Notes: generated by a model from the sequence alone, not told the origin. A stretch of DNA of 64,000 bases from Nitrospiraceae bacterium (GCA_035623075.1 DASPUC010000037.1:1-64000); one strand, 5' to 3'; shown: positions 24,856 through 34,601, counted from the first letter of the stretch. Numbers and translations are program-made.

Positions 24856-25257
24856 CTAGTGCCCAAAGATTTGCCTGCCCGTCGAAGAGAGCAGATACCA
24901 GATGAGGACGAGCGGAATGATGAGCACAAACAGACCAACAATGATCGACCCGCCACCGAGTACGGCACGTACAACGTAAAGGATGCTCAGCGCCGAGGCC
25001 AAGAGTCCGACCCACCAAGCCCAACTCCGCATGCGCCATGCACCTACTGAAAAAACCAGATACAAGAGAGCGAGGACAACCAGTACTGCTCCCTTGGCCT
25101 CTGCTATCATCACCATCAATGGCGACGTAATCCCGGAGGAATCCGGAGAAAAGTAGCTCGCGATTCCGAACCATAGCAAGGCCACCAAGGTAACCATGAA
25201 TCCTTGGACGAAGGTGAGCCATGCGATGATCGTCAGATGCGTCGGTCGTTCCATCAC
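24856..25257 (-). CDS. small four-TM membrane protein
   Basis: 133 residues with four hydrophobic segments (about 8-30, 45-70, 80-98 and 102-125) and few charged residues, so an integral inner-membrane protein. The pattern AWLTFVQGFMVTLVALLWF and VGAWRMRSWAWWVGLLASALSILY resembles small DUF-type membrane proteins; I cannot name the family. It sits between SYLF copy 2 and the M48 protease, with a 27-base gap to the protease stop. Confidence 0.6.
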   Translation of the reverse strand: MMERPTHLTIIAWLTFVQGFMVTLVALLWFGIASYFSPDSSGITSPLMVMIAEAKGAVLVVLALLYLVFSVGAWRMRSWAWWVGLLASALSILYVVRAVLGGGSIIVGLFVLIIPLVLIWYLLSSTGRQIFGH

Positions 25258-25284
25258 GCCCCCTATCGTGGTGGTGCCTGTGTC

Positions 25285-26772
25285 TTATTTATATGGTTCT
25301 TCCACCGCCACTTTGATGACTTGCCCTTCTGTAAGTTTTACTGTGGACTTGAGTCCGTTCACGACGGCTATTTCCTCTGCCTTCCAGGCGGAACTTGTAC
25401 GAGTGGCCAAGGCCTCGATCGACTCCCCTGCGCGGGCCTTGACGAGACGAATTCGTTTTTCTTTGATATTCGCTCGCTCGGTAGCAGACAAGGGTCTGAA
25501 GCTGTGCGCCACCGAATTAAAAACGGCTTGCAGCGTGTCGAATTTTTTTGTCGGAGCAAGACCGACCACTTGGTAGATCAACCCTCCATGTGCAATCCAC
25601 GTGATATCGAGCGTGACCTTGCCGTCCGCTTCAAGCTGGGTGTGGGCAGCAGACAGCCCGTTGATGGTGACGGTCTGCGTTTTCGAAACGATGTCGGTTG
25701 ATTTTGTCGCCTTCTCGACAGCACGAGCGCCGTCCAGCGGGTCGTTTCCTTCGGCAGCAGCGCCTAGCACGACCGCCGCCTCACCATCTGGCGCCGCGGC
25801 CAGAATTCTTTGCGGGGAGTTCTCGATCTGCCACTTCTCCGGAAACTGTACCAAGAAGTTGAAATCCGGATGGAGAAAAGTCTGCCCCTTGATGATCCCA
25901 TTCGCTGCTCGCTGACCGACGACCAATCCATCCAATCTCGCGAGAAACGCTTCACGGGACGCGCTGATCGGAGAACGGCTTGCACGCGTCAGCTCCTTGG
26001 CATGTTCTGCGGTCTTGGCCACTCGATGGGGCGTTGCCGGATGAGAATCAAAGAAGCTCGGCTTCCGAGGGCCTTTGCTCTTCAGCTCGACCTCACGCTC
26101 AAGCGTATTGAGAAACGTCGATAAGGCGGCAGGGTCCCAACCAGCATTGGCCGACATCTCCTGCCCGACTTTATCTGCTTCACTTTCTTGGCCTCGGCTG
26201 TATGGCGAAAACACGAGGCTCTGCGCGAATTCGCCAGCCCCCCCGATAATACTCCCGACCATTGGGCTGACTAATCCTGTGATTCCCGCAACCAAATTCG
26301 TGAGCAGTGCGAAGGGACCTTGGCGCGAGATTCTCTGAACCGTGTGCCGGGCTGCCACATGTCCAATCTCGTGCCCCACGACGCCGGCCAGTTCGTCCTC
26401 GGAATTCACCAATGAGAGCAGGCCGCGCGTGACGTACACATACCCCCCTGGCAACGCGAAAGCATTGGGCTCGGCCATATCGACCTGGTAGAACTGATAG
26501 GCAACATCCTTTCGTGGCGATTGTTCAGCCAATCGCTGCCCCAGTTGCGTGAGGTATGGAGCAAACTGGTTGTCATCGAGCAGCCCCATCTGTTCTGCGA
26601 CCTTCTTGGCCTCTTCATCGCCAAGCTCTTGTTCTTGTTTGGCGGAGACGAGTGTCACTTCAGGCATGCCGCTAACCGGATTCACGGAACAGCCGGTCCA
26701 CATGCCGGCCATAAGGCCCAGCAGAGCCATCAAACCCATTGATCGGACTTTTCGCATCACCTTGATCTTCAT
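25285..26772 (-). CDS. M48-family metalloprotease lipoprotein with C-terminal LysM-like segment
   Basis: 495 residues. The N-terminus is a lipoprotein signal (LMALLGLMAGMWTGC). GHEIGHVAARH contains the zinc-binding HExxH of M48 proteases, with the third ligand expected in the following ESEADKVGQEM. PSFFDSHPATPHRV is the family substrate-cleft region. The C-terminal third (RLVKARAGESIEALATRTSS to LTEGQVIKV) looks like a LysM module, suggesting peptidoglycan contact. BepA/LoiP-type M48 lipoproteins degrade misassembled outer-membrane proteins, which fits the surrounding envelope genes; the exact substrate is inference. Confidence 0.88.
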   Translation of the reverse strand: MKIKVMRKVRSMGLMALLGLMAGMWTGCSVNPVSGMPEVTLVSAKQEQELGDEEAKKVAEQMGLLDDNQFAPYLTQLGQRLAEQSPRKDVAYQFYQVDMAEPNAFALPGGYVYVTRGLLSLVNSEDELAGVVGHEIGHVAARHTVQRISRQGPFALLTNLVAGITGLVSPMVGSIIGGAGEFAQSLVFSPYSRGQESEADKVGQEMSANAGWDPAALSTFLNTLEREVELKSKGPRKPSFFDSHPATPHRVAKTAEHAKELTRASRSPISASREAFLARLDGLVVGQRAANGIIKGQTFLHPDFNFLVQFPEKWQIENSPQRILAAAPDGEAAVVLGAAAEGNDPLDGARAVEKATKSTDIVSKTQTVTINGLSAAHTQLEADGKVTLDITWIAHGGLIYQVVGLAPTKKFDTLQAVFNSVAHSFRPLSATERANIKEKRIRLVKARAGESIEALATRTSSAWKAEEIAVVNGLKSTVKLTEGQVIKVAVEEPYK

Positions 26773-26843
26773 CCCGGGCTTCCTTCCTTGATAGACTGAG
26801 AATCTCTGACTTGTTCAATATCCGACGTCAGCCGGCAACTCCG

Positions 26844-27977
26844 TTAGTTCGCGCGGATCGTCAGAATCGGTTTCTGAATTTTCTCGCCTGTTTCGCTCAA
26901 CGTGAAGAGGACCGTCAAAAACGTAAAGACCCGCTTGGACAGGAGGTCCCGATCGTCGACCCAATACCAGTAACCACGATACTTCACTTGCACGAATGGG
27001 TCCGTTTGCCGCTCAGCGTTGCTGTGAATCGTGATGATTCGTGGGAGGAGCGCAGTTCCCTCCGCGCGAGTGGCCGGCAGGCCGATGGTGCGGTGCTCTG
27101 CGATATGCTCCGGAGGCACGGCCACTTCCATGGAGAGGTCAACGAGCACTTGATACGCGGAACGGGTGTGGAGCGCGATCTCTCTATCACTCTGAGCATC
27201 CGCTCCATACGTGACACGGATGTCCGTCGCCTCGGGGTTCAGACGCAACAGCTGCTTCACAGATGCGATATCCTGGACGGTCTCCGGAGTCAGACGGCGA
27301 GTATGAAACATCAGCATCGACGCTTCTTGGCCCTCTTTTTCTTGTTGCACTCTGAATCCCACACCGCCTGCGATTTGGATCTTCTTCAACAGCCGAACAA
27401 CTTCGATGAACTCAGGATCGGCCGGATGCCCATGCATTCCGCCTTTTTCGTTTCGCAGACCGTTAATGGCTTGCACACTGACTTGCAGCATCACATCCAC
27501 CGGCCATCCCGCCTCGATGAGAAACATGATCGAACCCGGAGGAAAGGGCGTCATCATCGTCCTAATGAAATCGGCTCCCGTGAGTGGGGAATAGGTGATC
27601 GTCGGTCGGTCGAGGTAGCGCCCACCAGCGTGAAGGTCCACAAAGTCTCCCAGCGCGCCGGGCGCGGTCTTGTTGCCGATCTGGCCACCGGCTGAGAGCG
27701 TGCCCTCCAGTTCATACCCGCTGATGACTTGCCCCACGTCCATAAAGACTGGTACATCCGCATAACGTAACTTGACGATGTTCAACAGAATCTGCTGCTT
27801 CAAGGATTCACTGATCGCCGACACATAGTCGAACCGATCGCGCCCGAGGGTGCTCGGACCGAGACTTCCGCAGCTGGCTATAAGCGGCAATGCCAGAACC
27901 ATCGACACGAGCCAGGACCATCCGCACATCGGCTTTGTCAGTCTTCCCATAAACCAGCTGGGTCGTTTCATTTCCAA
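26844..27977 (-). CDS. uncharacterised lipoprotein
   Basis: 377 residues. A hydrophobic signal ends at LPLIASC, a lipobox, so the mature protein is lipid-anchored. DRFDYVSAISESLKQQILLNIVKLRYADVPVF is a distinctive helical start of the mature domain, followed by YELEGTLSAGG and FIRTMMTPFPPGSIMFLIEAGWP. The C-terminus has KYRGYWYWVDDRDLLSKRVFTFL. I recall similar unnamed lipoproteins in Proteobacteria-like genomes but cannot state a function. It is between the M48 protease and the second channel gene. Confidence 0.65.
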   Translation of the reverse strand: MEMKRPSWFMGRLTKPMCGWSWLVSMVLALPLIASCGSLGPSTLGRDRFDYVSAISESLKQQILLNIVKLRYADVPVFMDVGQVISGYELEGTLSAGGQIGNKTAPGALGDFVDLHAGGRYLDRPTITYSPLTGADFIRTMMTPFPPGSIMFLIEAGWPVDVMLQVSVQAINGLRNEKGGMHGHPADPEFIEVVRLLKKIQIAGGVGFRVQQEKEGQEASMLMFHTRRLTPETVQDIASVKQLLRLNPEATDIRVTYGADAQSDREIALHTRSAYQVLVDLSMEVAVPPEHIAEHRTIGLPATRAEGTALLPRIITIHSNAERQTDPFVQVKYRGYWYWVDDRDLLSKRVFTFLTVLFTLSETGEKIQKPILTIRAN

Positions 27978-28008
27978 TCCAGTCTTTTCGGTGGTCTGGT
28001 AAATTGGA

Positions 28009-28719
28009 TTACCGTGCCTCGCGCATGTAGAGGCTCACCAACCGGGCGATCATGACGGCCAGATAGAACTGCCCTGCGATGGCCTCCACAATCGCCAAGC
28101 CGCGAACCACATCGTTGCCTGGCACGATGTCCCCATACCCGACGGTCGCAAGCGTAATAAAGCTGAAGTAAATGCCTTGTGTCAGTCCAAACGACTGAGG
28201 GGACAGTCCCGCGCCAGCGACCATGATCGAGCCGGGCCTGAGATCTTCGAGCCCCCAATACAGCACACCCAGGAACAGTCCAGCCAAGAGATATGCACTG
28301 AGGGCGGCATAGAGATGTTCGACTGTGACGGCTGACGCCCGCAAGACGAGACGGAGAGCGCCGAAAGCTGCGTAGAGCGCGATACCCGTCCAAAGCATGA
28401 GGCTCGCGGTTGACAGCGTCACGTGGCCGACCCGCAGGGATTCAGCCCTGAGAATGATCGCGACCACGAGAATAACCGGTAGAACCCAGCGGTTCTTTTT
28501 GGTTTCGAGCGGAAGAATGGCGGCCAGCAGATTCACACCGACCAACGCCTGGAGGAGCAGTAATTCGCTGGAGAGGCCGAAGGTCTTCACGACCGGCGTT
28601 GCAATAAGCGTCAGGAGAAGTGAATAGAACAGAAAGCCATAGCGGTGGCGAAGATAGGCTCGCCACCACGCTGAGAGCTCATTCAGTCCCACCCAACCGA
28701 CCGAACTCCGCTGTGCCAT
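28009..28719 (-). CDS. two-TM potassium-channel-like membrane protein, copy 2
   Basis: 236 residues: several N-terminal hydrophobic segments, then IYFSFITLATVGYGDIVPG with a canonical TVGYGD selectivity filter and a final helix (AIVEAIAGQFYLAVMIARLVSLY). It has the same layout as the gene at 21819, whose filter is TAGFGD, so the two could be alternative subunits with different selectivity. Like that copy it lacks an RCK domain. The product is an inner-membrane ion channel, probably for K+. Confidence 0.85.
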   Translation of the reverse strand: MAQRSSVGWVGLNELSAWWRAYLRHRYGFLFYSLLLTLIATPVVKTFGLSSELLLLQALVGVNLLAAILPLETKKNRWVLPVILVVAIILRAESLRVGHVTLSTASLMLWTGIALYAAFGALRLVLRASAVTVEHLYAALSAYLLAGLFLGVLYWGLEDLRPGSIMVAGAGLSPQSFGLTQGIYFSFITLATVGYGDIVPGNDVVRGLAIVEAIAGQFYLAVMIARLVSLYMREAR

Positions 28720-28735
28720 TCCCGCTGCTGACCGG

Positions 28736-28999
28736 TTATTTCGCCTTCTTCTCCTCCGGCTTCACTGCAGCTTTGAACTCTTCCTCGGAAATTTCTTTAA
28801 CCTCCGAGGACTGCAGCGTTACCGTGCTGCCGCTCTTCTCGTCTTTGAATGTGATGGCGCCCGCCTTGGTCTGGTCGATGTCCGTCGTGTAGTACAGCTT
28901 CGATCCCGCCGGATCATTTACCTTATAATAGGTGGTACAGCCGGCCAGGACCGCGATCAGTCCGCAGGCGACCCACGGGTTCACACGTGTTGCTTCCAT
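28736..28999 (-). CDS. small lipoprotein
   Basis: 87 residues with a lipobox (LIAVLAGC). The mature part has YYKVNDPAGSKLYYTTDIDQTKAG and then a short beta segment ITFKDEKSGSTVTLQSSEVKEISEEEFK, ending in a lysine-rich tail. No family is recognised. It lies 16 bases upstream of the channel gene at 28009 on the same strand and may be co-transcribed with it. Confidence 0.7.
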   Translation of the reverse strand: MEATRVNPWVACGLIAVLAGCTTYYKVNDPAGSKLYYTTDIDQTKAGAITFKDEKSGSTVTLQSSEVKEISEEEFKAAVKPEEKKAK

Positions 29000-29170
29000 C
29001 TTTTCCTCCTTCTTCAGTCCGACGATCTCTCATTTTCGATAGTGGACATCGTCCAACAGGCTCGATGTAAAGCTAACCGTTTGTCCGGTTTTGCAAGGTT
29101 TTATATCACAACTTGAGAGAAAATTGACTGGCCGATCGTCATGACGATTTCGTTCCGCTGCTCATCTCAT

Positions 29171-30259
29171 CTATGAACCTGAGCCCGATGCCTTTTCTGT
29201 CCGGGCGGTGGTCGCACCTTCGTCGATCCAGGCGGTGAAGAGTGTATAAGCCACTGCGAGCACGACCGGACCAACAAAAAGCCCAACCATCCCGAAAGAG
29301 ATCAAGCCTCCGATCACACCGGCAAAGATCAACAACAACGGAAGGTCCGCCCCCTTCTTAATCAAAATGGGGCGCAAAACATTATCGACTGGGGCAATGA
29401 CGATCGACCAGACGAGGAGCACCGTCCCTGACGTGGAGTTGCCGGTCGCATAGAGCCAGATCACAGCACACAACATAATAGGGATCACACCGACCTGTAC
29501 AACCGCTGAGATGAACATCACCAGGGTTAACAGGATGGCGAACGGTACCCCCGCAATGACCAGTCCGATTCCAGCGAGTGCGGCATGCACCAGCGCCGTT
29601 AGGACCACTCCGAGCGCCACTCCTCGAATCGCCTGGCCGGCCAGGTGCATGGCCTGTTCACCCCGGTCCCCTGCCAGTCGACGGCCGAAACTCATGGCCA
29701 TTTCCGCTGCGGATTCCCCACCTGCATAGAACACAGCCGCGACAATCACCGTCAACAAGATCTGTGCGAGGAGCAAACCGAGACTGCCGATTTGTCCTGC
29801 GATCCAACGAATGATTCCGCCTAAATACGGTGACACCCGAGCCGCCATCTCTTCACGACTCAGCGCAGCAAATTGTTGCCAGCTCGCGGTCATGCGCGGA
29901 CCCACGACGGGAATTTTCCCCAGCCAATAAGGCGGCGAAGGCAGCTTAAAGCTGGAAAGCGATGTCGTCCAGTTGGCAATCTCAGCGAAGTTTTCGACGA
30001 GAGCCGTGATGCCGATCGCGAAAGGCACGAGGAACACCGCCAGCAAGAGGAGCGTCATGAACGTGACGGCGAGCCACCGCTTTCGCCATAACCGACGTTC
30101 AACCATCAGCAGGATGGGCCAGGTGGAGACCACAATCATCGTCGCCCAGATCACCGCGCCGAGGAAGGGCAACAGGATCCAGACTGACGCCGCGATCAAG
30201 GCGAACAGGAACACTACCGCCAATGTGTCACGAGTGAGATCAGACGGACGATCTTTCAT
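29171..30259 (-). CDS. AI-2E family transporter (YdiK/PerM-like)
   Basis: 362 residues with seven or eight hydrophobic segments in the AI-2E arrangement: two at the N-terminus (LAVVFLFALIAASVWILLPFL and AVIWATMIVVSTWPILL), a helical middle section with GGIIRWIAGQIGSLG, and a C-terminal bundle with ALAGIGLVIAGVPFAILLTL and LPLLLIFAGVIGGLISFGMVGLFVGPVVLAV. The family includes exporters of small molecules and Na+/H+ antiporter-like members; the substrate cannot be told. A basic Arg/Glu tail is cytoplasmic. It stands at the upstream end of the minus-strand envelope block. Confidence 0.83.
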   Translation of the reverse strand: MKDRPSDLTRDTLAVVFLFALIAASVWILLPFLGAVIWATMIVVSTWPILLMVERRLWRKRWLAVTFMTLLLLAVFLVPFAIGITALVENFAEIANWTTSLSSFKLPSPPYWLGKIPVVGPRMTASWQQFAALSREEMAARVSPYLGGIIRWIAGQIGSLGLLLAQILLTVIVAAVFYAGGESAAEMAMSFGRRLAGDRGEQAMHLAGQAIRGVALGVVLTALVHAALAGIGLVIAGVPFAILLTLVMFISAVVQVGVIPIMLCAVIWLYATGNSTSGTVLLVWSIVIAPVDNVLRPILIKKGADLPLLLIFAGVIGGLISFGMVGLFVGPVVLAVAYTLFTAWIDEGATTARTEKASGSGS

Positions 30260-30786
30260 GGGTTCCCCTCTTTCCGATCGATGACGGCCAGATGCGGGAT
30301 GTGCGCATGGCAGATTTCATAGCGCCGGCGCTCAAAACCACAAGGGCCGCATCCGCCGCTCGGTGGATGCAGCCCTCGGTTTCTCGGACGGCCCTGTTTG
30401 GGACGTCGACAAATTACTTGCCCGGACGGGAGCTCGTACGATTATTGCTCCGGCATCACGCAACTTACAGGCCCACCATCGAAGTGTCTTGATCAAATCG
30501 GCACAGGCCACTCCCGCATCTTCCCACCGAGTCAACGGCTTTCGGCATCAGTCGGTTGGTCATCATGCGTGACCTTCAAGAACGCATTCTGGGTCCGAAT
30601 TCATCGCTCCTGGGAGGATGATCCTAGGCAACTTATGCAAACAAAGCAATACGATTGTTGGCTAGCCGGTCCGTTTCCCCTTCTTGAAAGGCCCGCACCC
30701 GTTCCGTATGGCGAGGGACTCGCAGATGAAGATTGGGGTCATCCACTCACTATGAACGAGGAATTTCGCTTGAATGGAACGAATGC
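30260..30786. other. 527-base region without a supported gene
   Basis: Several frames of 60-130 codons cross this stretch on both strands, but none has a recognisable domain, good start or coherent composition. It should hold the promoter of the AI-2E gene on the left side. Decayed coding sequence is possible, but I cannot align it to anything I know. No terminator-like hairpin is evident. Confidence 0.45.
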
Positions 30787-32085
30787 TCAGGGGTGAAACT
30801 GTACGATGGCAAATTTTCGACGGCCGATTTTTAGTCGATAGGAACGGCCCGGTTGTAGCGACAATACCGTATTGGGATCGGTGTATTTTTGGTCATCTAC
30901 CTCAAGCCCGCCCTGAATAATCAATCTCCGTGCCTCACTCTTACTTGGGAGAATATCTGTCTCGTTGACCAGGTCCACGACGCGGATATTGAGCACGGAT
31001 TCTTCTGCCGAACTGAGTGCGATTTCATCGCTCACCTTCTTGGTGACTAATTCACCGCTAACCGCCAACTCACCAGGAGGGGGAGTAACCGTTAGGTTTC
31101 TCGTGAGGACAAGGCGCTTGTCTGGAACAGCCGGAAACTCCCGCTCCTGAAATTTCTGCTGAAAGGCCGTCCGCGCCTGTTTTCCAGCCTCTGCCGCGTG
31201 GTAGCGAGCTACGATGAGCTCCCCGAGTAATTGCTTCGCTTCCATTGGATGAAGCCTCTTGATGCGACCGAGATCTTCGGTGGTAAGCAGTTCGTAGTAG
31301 CGCATCATCAACGAATCGCTGATGGACATCAGTTTGCCGAACATCTCGCCGGGCGGATCCTCGAGCGCGATATAGTTCCCCACGCTCTTGCTCATTTTCT
31401 TGATCCCGTCCGTTCCTTCAAGCAAGGGCAGTGTGATCACTACCTGTGCTTCCTGGCCATAATCACGTTGAAGATCGCGACCCACCAATAGATTGAATTT
31501 CTGATCGGTCCCGCCCAACTCCACGTCCGCTTTGAGCGCCACCGAATCATACCCTTGAACGAGCGGGTACATGAACTCGTGGATGCTGATGGGCTTCCGA
31601 TCAGCGTAACGCTTGTGAAAGTCTTCGCGCTCCAGCATGCGGGCCACACTGTAGTGCGCGCTCAGGTAAATCAATCCTTCTGCCGTCATCGTACTCATCC
31701 ACCGGCTGTTGAATTCGACGGATGTTTTCGAGGGATCGAGGATCTTGAAGATTTGCCGTTCGTAGGTCTTGGCGTTCTCCAACACCTTGTCTTTTGACAA
31801 GGCGACGCGAGTTTCCGACTGTCCCGATGGATCGCCGATCATCCCTGTGAAATCCCCGATCAGGAAAATCACATGATGCCCCAGCTCCTGGAAGTGTTTG
31901 AGCTTGTGGATCAGCACCGTATGGCCCAGATGCAAGTCCGGGGCGGTCGGATCGAAGCCGGCTTTGATCCGCAGCGGGCGTTTCTCTTTGATGGAGCGGC
32001 TGAGTTTGGATTCGAGTTCAGCCTGCTGGATGACCTCCACAGCCCCGCGAAGAATCAAGTCGAGTTGACGGGATAGTTCGCTCAT
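30787..32085 (-). CDS. tyrS: tyrosyl-tRNA synthetase
   Basis: 432 residues. [16 protein letters not shown] contains the HIGH-type motif (HLGH) and [13 protein letters not shown] the KMSKS loop of class Ic synthetases. [24 protein letters not shown] is the tyrosine-binding and dimer region of the TyrRS family. The C-terminus (about 365-430) is an S4-like RNA-binding domain ([20 protein letters not shown]). It charges tRNA-Tyr in the cytoplasm. Its start overlaps the comEA-like stop (ATGA), so the two are co-transcribed. Confidence 0.95.
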   Translation of the reverse strand: MSELSRQLDLILRGAVEVIQQAELESKLSRSIKEKRPLRIKAGFDPTAPDLHLGHTVLIHKLKHFQELGHHVIFLIGDFTGMIGDPSGQSETRVALSKDKVLENAKTYERQIFKILDPSKTSVEFNSRWMSTMTAEGLIYLSAHYSVARMLEREDFHKRYADRKPISIHEFMYPLVQGYDSVALKADVELGGTDQKFNLLVGRDLQRDYGQEAQVVITLPLLEGTDGIKKMSKSVGNYIALEDPPGEMFGKLMSISDSLMMRYYELLTTEDLGRIKRLHPMEAKQLLGELIVARYHAAEAGKQARTAFQQKFQEREFPAVPDKRLVLTRNLTVTPPPGELAVSGELVTKKVSDEIALSSAEESVLNIRVVDLVNETDILPSKSEARRLIIQGGLEVDDQKYTDPNTVLSLQPGRSYRLKIGRRKFAIVQFHP

Positions 32086-32561
32086 GTCACTTTCTTGGCC
32101 TTCTGCGGCTGTGACGTCGTCGGAGTAACCATGACCAACGCACGAATCTGCTCGAATTTCTTCTTACCGATCTCCTTCACCTCCCGCAGATCATCGATCG
32201 TTCGAAACGTCTTGCCGGCTTTGCGGTAGTCGACGATCCGCTCGGCCAGCACTGGACCGATCCCGGGAAGCTGCTCAAGCTCCTGCGCGTTAGCCCGATT
32301 CAGGTCCAGCTTTGCCCGTTCTTGTCTCCCTCCGGCTACTGAACCAGTCTGATGGGGGGAGATACCAAGAGGTGGTACGGACGACGCGGAAGCTGGCAGC
32401 CTTACGATCTCCGACGCCAGACTCGATTTCGGATCAGGGTCCGGTTGAACTCCGCTGTGCGCAGGCCGAGTCACTGTGTTTGGGACTGACCAGCCAATCC
32501 AGAACACCACTCCCATGGTGGCCACCAACATGCCTAGTTTGATCACCAACGAGTGCCACAT
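32082..32561 (-). CDS. comEA: ComEA-like helix-hairpin-helix DNA-binding protein
   Basis: 159 residues: one N-terminal membrane segment ([18 protein letters not shown]), a Pro/Ser-rich linker, then the ComEA module at about 86-146: [30 protein letters not shown] and [18 protein letters not shown]. LNxAxxxEL and LPGIGPxLA are the double HhH signature. ComEA binds DNA on the outside of the inner membrane during natural transformation and hands it to ComEC, which is encoded at 38076. Its frame overlaps tyrS by 4 bases. Confidence 0.83.
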   Translation of the reverse strand: MWHSLVIKLGMLVATMGVVFWIGWSVPNTVTRPAHSGVQPDPDPKSSLASEIVRLPASASSVPPLGISPHQTGSVAGGRQERAKLDLNRANAQELEQLPGIGPVLAERIVDYRKAGKTFRTIDDLREVKEIGKKKFEQIRALVMVTPTTSQPQKAKKVT

Positions 32562-32590
32562 TGGAATCAGCTTTTAGCAATCAGGGGTCA

Positions 32591-32626
32591 GCTGTCAGCT
32601 TTTCTTCATCGCTGATGGCTGACAGC
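32591..32626. repeat. intergenic inverted repeat GCTGTCAGC / GCTGACAGC
   Basis: Perfect 9-base arms at 32591-32599 and 32618-32626 with an 18-base loop, between lpdA and the comEA-like gene. Adjacent copies of AGCTGA-type words (for example GGGGTCAGC, CTGATGGC) suggest an interspersed intergenic repeat. No T-run follows on either strand, so a simple terminator is unlikely. Confidence 0.45.
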
Positions 32627-32631
32627 GCGCT

Positions 32632-34059
32632 TCACAGCTTCTTTCTTGCCTGATGAATCGCCCGACCATCGACATCCTCGGCTGCTTCCATCAGACCTTC
32701 GGAGAGCGTGGGATGAGCATGGATCATTTCCGCCAGTTGCGAGACCCGAGTTCCAACCTGCATTGCGAGCGCCGCTTCATGGATCAGGTCGGCGGCATGG
32801 GCCCCCAAAATATGGACGCCCAAGATGGTTCCCGTCTTCGCTTCTGAGATCACTTTGAATAGGCCCGTCACATCCCCGGTCGCTTGCGCTTTTCCCAATC
32901 CCCCATAGCGGAATCGTCCGATCCTGAGCGTCTGCTCAGGCTGTTGCCCAGCCGCTTGGACTTGCTCACGAGCCTGTTGTTCCGTCAGCCCGACGCGCCC
33001 GATTTCTGGCAAGGTAAAGATTCCTGCCGGGATGACATCATATCGGACCGTGGTCGGATGTCCCATGATGTTCTCGACCGCGACCTTCCCCTGAGCCGAA
33101 GCGACGTGCGCGAGCATCGCCTTGCCCACGACATCACCGATCGCATAGATGCCGGGCACAGTGGTTTCCAACCGGTCGTTGACGAGGATTTCCCCTCTCC
33201 GACCGGTCTGGACACCGACTTGCTCGAGTCCGATGCCGTGGCTGTTCAACCCTCGGCCCACGGAGACGAGAAGTTTATCGACCGTCACCGTTGTGCCGTC
33301 TTTGAGATGCACCGTCACGGCGATGTCGGATCGCTCGAATTGGTCAATCGTCGTCCCCGTGTACAGCGTCACTCCCCGCTTCTTGAGCTCCCGCTCCATC
33401 GTCAACGCAATTTCCTCATCCTCGGTCGGCAACACACGCGACATGAGTTCCACCATCGTCACTTGAGTCCCCAACCCGCTATAGAGCGCGGCAAACTCGC
33501 AGCCTTCGACGCCCGCACCGACAATCAAGAGTCGAGAAGGAATGGCCTCGAGGTCCAACAGATCCTTGCTCGTCAAGATCTGTCGCCCATCGATCGGAAA
33601 CTGCGGGAGATTGGGCCAGGACGAACCGGTTGCGATGATGATGGCGTCAGCAGAAAGTTGGCACTCCGTCCCATCCTTTTTTCTGACATCAATCGTCCGG
33701 TGATCACGGAATGATCCGGTACCTTCCAGCTGATCGATGTTCCACACCTTGAAGAGCGTGGCAATCCCTTTGACCAACCCAGCTACGACTTTGTTCTTGC
33801 GTGCGACCATCCGGGCCAGGTCGTACCGAGCCTGCCCAGGCAGGATGACTCCCAACTCGTCCGCCTTTTTCATTTTGTCGCCGAGTTCAACCACAGACAG
33901 TAGCGCTTTACTGGGAATACAACCCCAGTTCAAACAAACGCCACCGAGAGCCTGGTTTTCAATGACGGTGACGCGCGCGCCTAATTGCGCCGCTCGAATC
34001 GCTGCGACGTAGCCGCCAGGCCCGGCACCAAGAATGGCGATGTGCTTTGGAAGAGTCAT
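32632..34059 (-). CDS. lpdA: dihydrolipoyl dehydrogenase
   Basis: 475 residues. GGYVAAIRAAQLGARV is the FAD-binding loop, GGVCLNWGCIPSKALL the redox-active disulfide site (CxxxxC), LLIVGAGVEGCEFA the NAD-binding loop, and HAHPTLSEGLMEA carries the catalytic HxxxxE at the C-terminus. It reoxidises dihydrolipoyl groups of 2-oxoacid dehydrogenase or glycine cleavage complexes using NAD+. The gcvH gene lies 68 bases upstream on the same strand, so glycine cleavage is the most likely partner. No gcvT or gcvP is in the window. Confidence 0.94.
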   Translation of the reverse strand: MTLPKHIAILGAGPGGYVAAIRAAQLGARVTVIENQALGGVCLNWGCIPSKALLSVVELGDKMKKADELGVILPGQARYDLARMVARKNKVVAGLVKGIATLFKVWNIDQLEGTGSFRDHRTIDVRKKDGTECQLSADAIIIATGSSWPNLPQFPIDGRQILTSKDLLDLEAIPSRLLIVGAGVEGCEFAALYSGLGTQVTMVELMSRVLPTEDEEIALTMERELKKRGVTLYTGTTIDQFERSDIAVTVHLKDGTTVTVDKLLVSVGRGLNSHGIGLEQVGVQTGRRGEILVNDRLETTVPGIYAIGDVVGKAMLAHVASAQGKVAVENIMGHPTTVRYDVIPAGIFTLPEIGRVGLTEQQAREQVQAAGQQPEQTLRIGRFRYGGLGKAQATGDVTGLFKVISEAKTGTILGVHILGAHAADLIHEAALAMQVGTRVSQLAEMIHAHPTLSEGLMEAAEDVDGRAIHQARKKL

Positions 34060-34127
34060 AACCTCATCGGACTATTGCCGATTGGTTCAGACAATGCGCG
34101 ATGCCATCGAACCTATTTTACAACGGT

Positions 34128-34514
34128 TCAATGTTTTTGGTTTTTGAGGAAGGTCTCGTACTGTGTTGCCGTCATCAACTTCTCTACTTCCCCTGGGTTT
34201 GAAAGCTCAACGACCGCCATCCAGCCTTTCCCATAGGGATCAGAGTTGACGACTTCCGGATGGTCTTTTAAATCGGTATTGACCTTCACAATGGTGCCGC
34301 TGATCGGCGTATAAATCGTCGAGGTGGTTTTCGTCGATTCCACTTCACCGATCTGCTGCCCGGCCGTCACCGAGGCTCCGACTTTGGGGAGATCAATAAA
34401 GACGATGTCGCCAAGGGCATCCTGCGCAAAATGACTAATCCCCAATGTGGCCTGCGTGCCGTTGACCCGAATCCATTCATGCTCCTGATGATACCGAAGA
34501 TTTGCTGGAATCAT
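34128..34514 (-). CDS. gcvH: glycine cleavage system H protein
   Basis: 128 residues from ATG 34514, chosen because AGAGGAGAG lies just upstream; an extra eight residues to 34538 are possible. NLRYHQEHEWIRV is the family N-terminus, and GEVESTKTTSTIYTPISG contains the lipoylated lysine (ESxKxxS). KDHPEVVNSDPYGKGWMAVVEL is the C-terminal half of the lipoyl fold. H protein carries the aminomethyl group between glycine decarboxylase and T protein, and relatives serve as general lipoyl carriers. Adjacent to lpdA, the enzyme that reoxidises its arm. Confidence 0.94.
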   Translation of the reverse strand: MIPANLRYHQEHEWIRVNGTQATLGISHFAQDALGDIVFIDLPKVGASVTAGQQIGEVESTKTTSTIYTPISGTIVKVNTDLKDHPEVVNSDPYGKGWMAVVELSNPGEVEKLMTATQYETFLKNQKH

Positions 34515-34601
34515 ACTCTCCTCTAAGTGGCCGGCCAAATAACTGTGGGCCTCACGCGACGAAATGGGCGTGCGGATCGTAGTGGCACAGTGCCCGTTTT
34601 G

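Noticed and set aside
26811-27695. 294-codon plus-strand frame opposite the 26844 lipoprotein
   Set aside because: The minus-strand protein has a lipobox and coherent composition; this frame is Arg/His-rich without motifs.
29135-29148. 14-base palindrome after the AI-2E gene as a terminator
   Set aside because: The stem is short and there is no adjacent T-run on the minus strand.
32884-33714. 276-codon plus-strand frame opposite lpdA
   Set aside because: lpdA is complete with all catalytic motifs on the other strand; this frame has no recognisable features.
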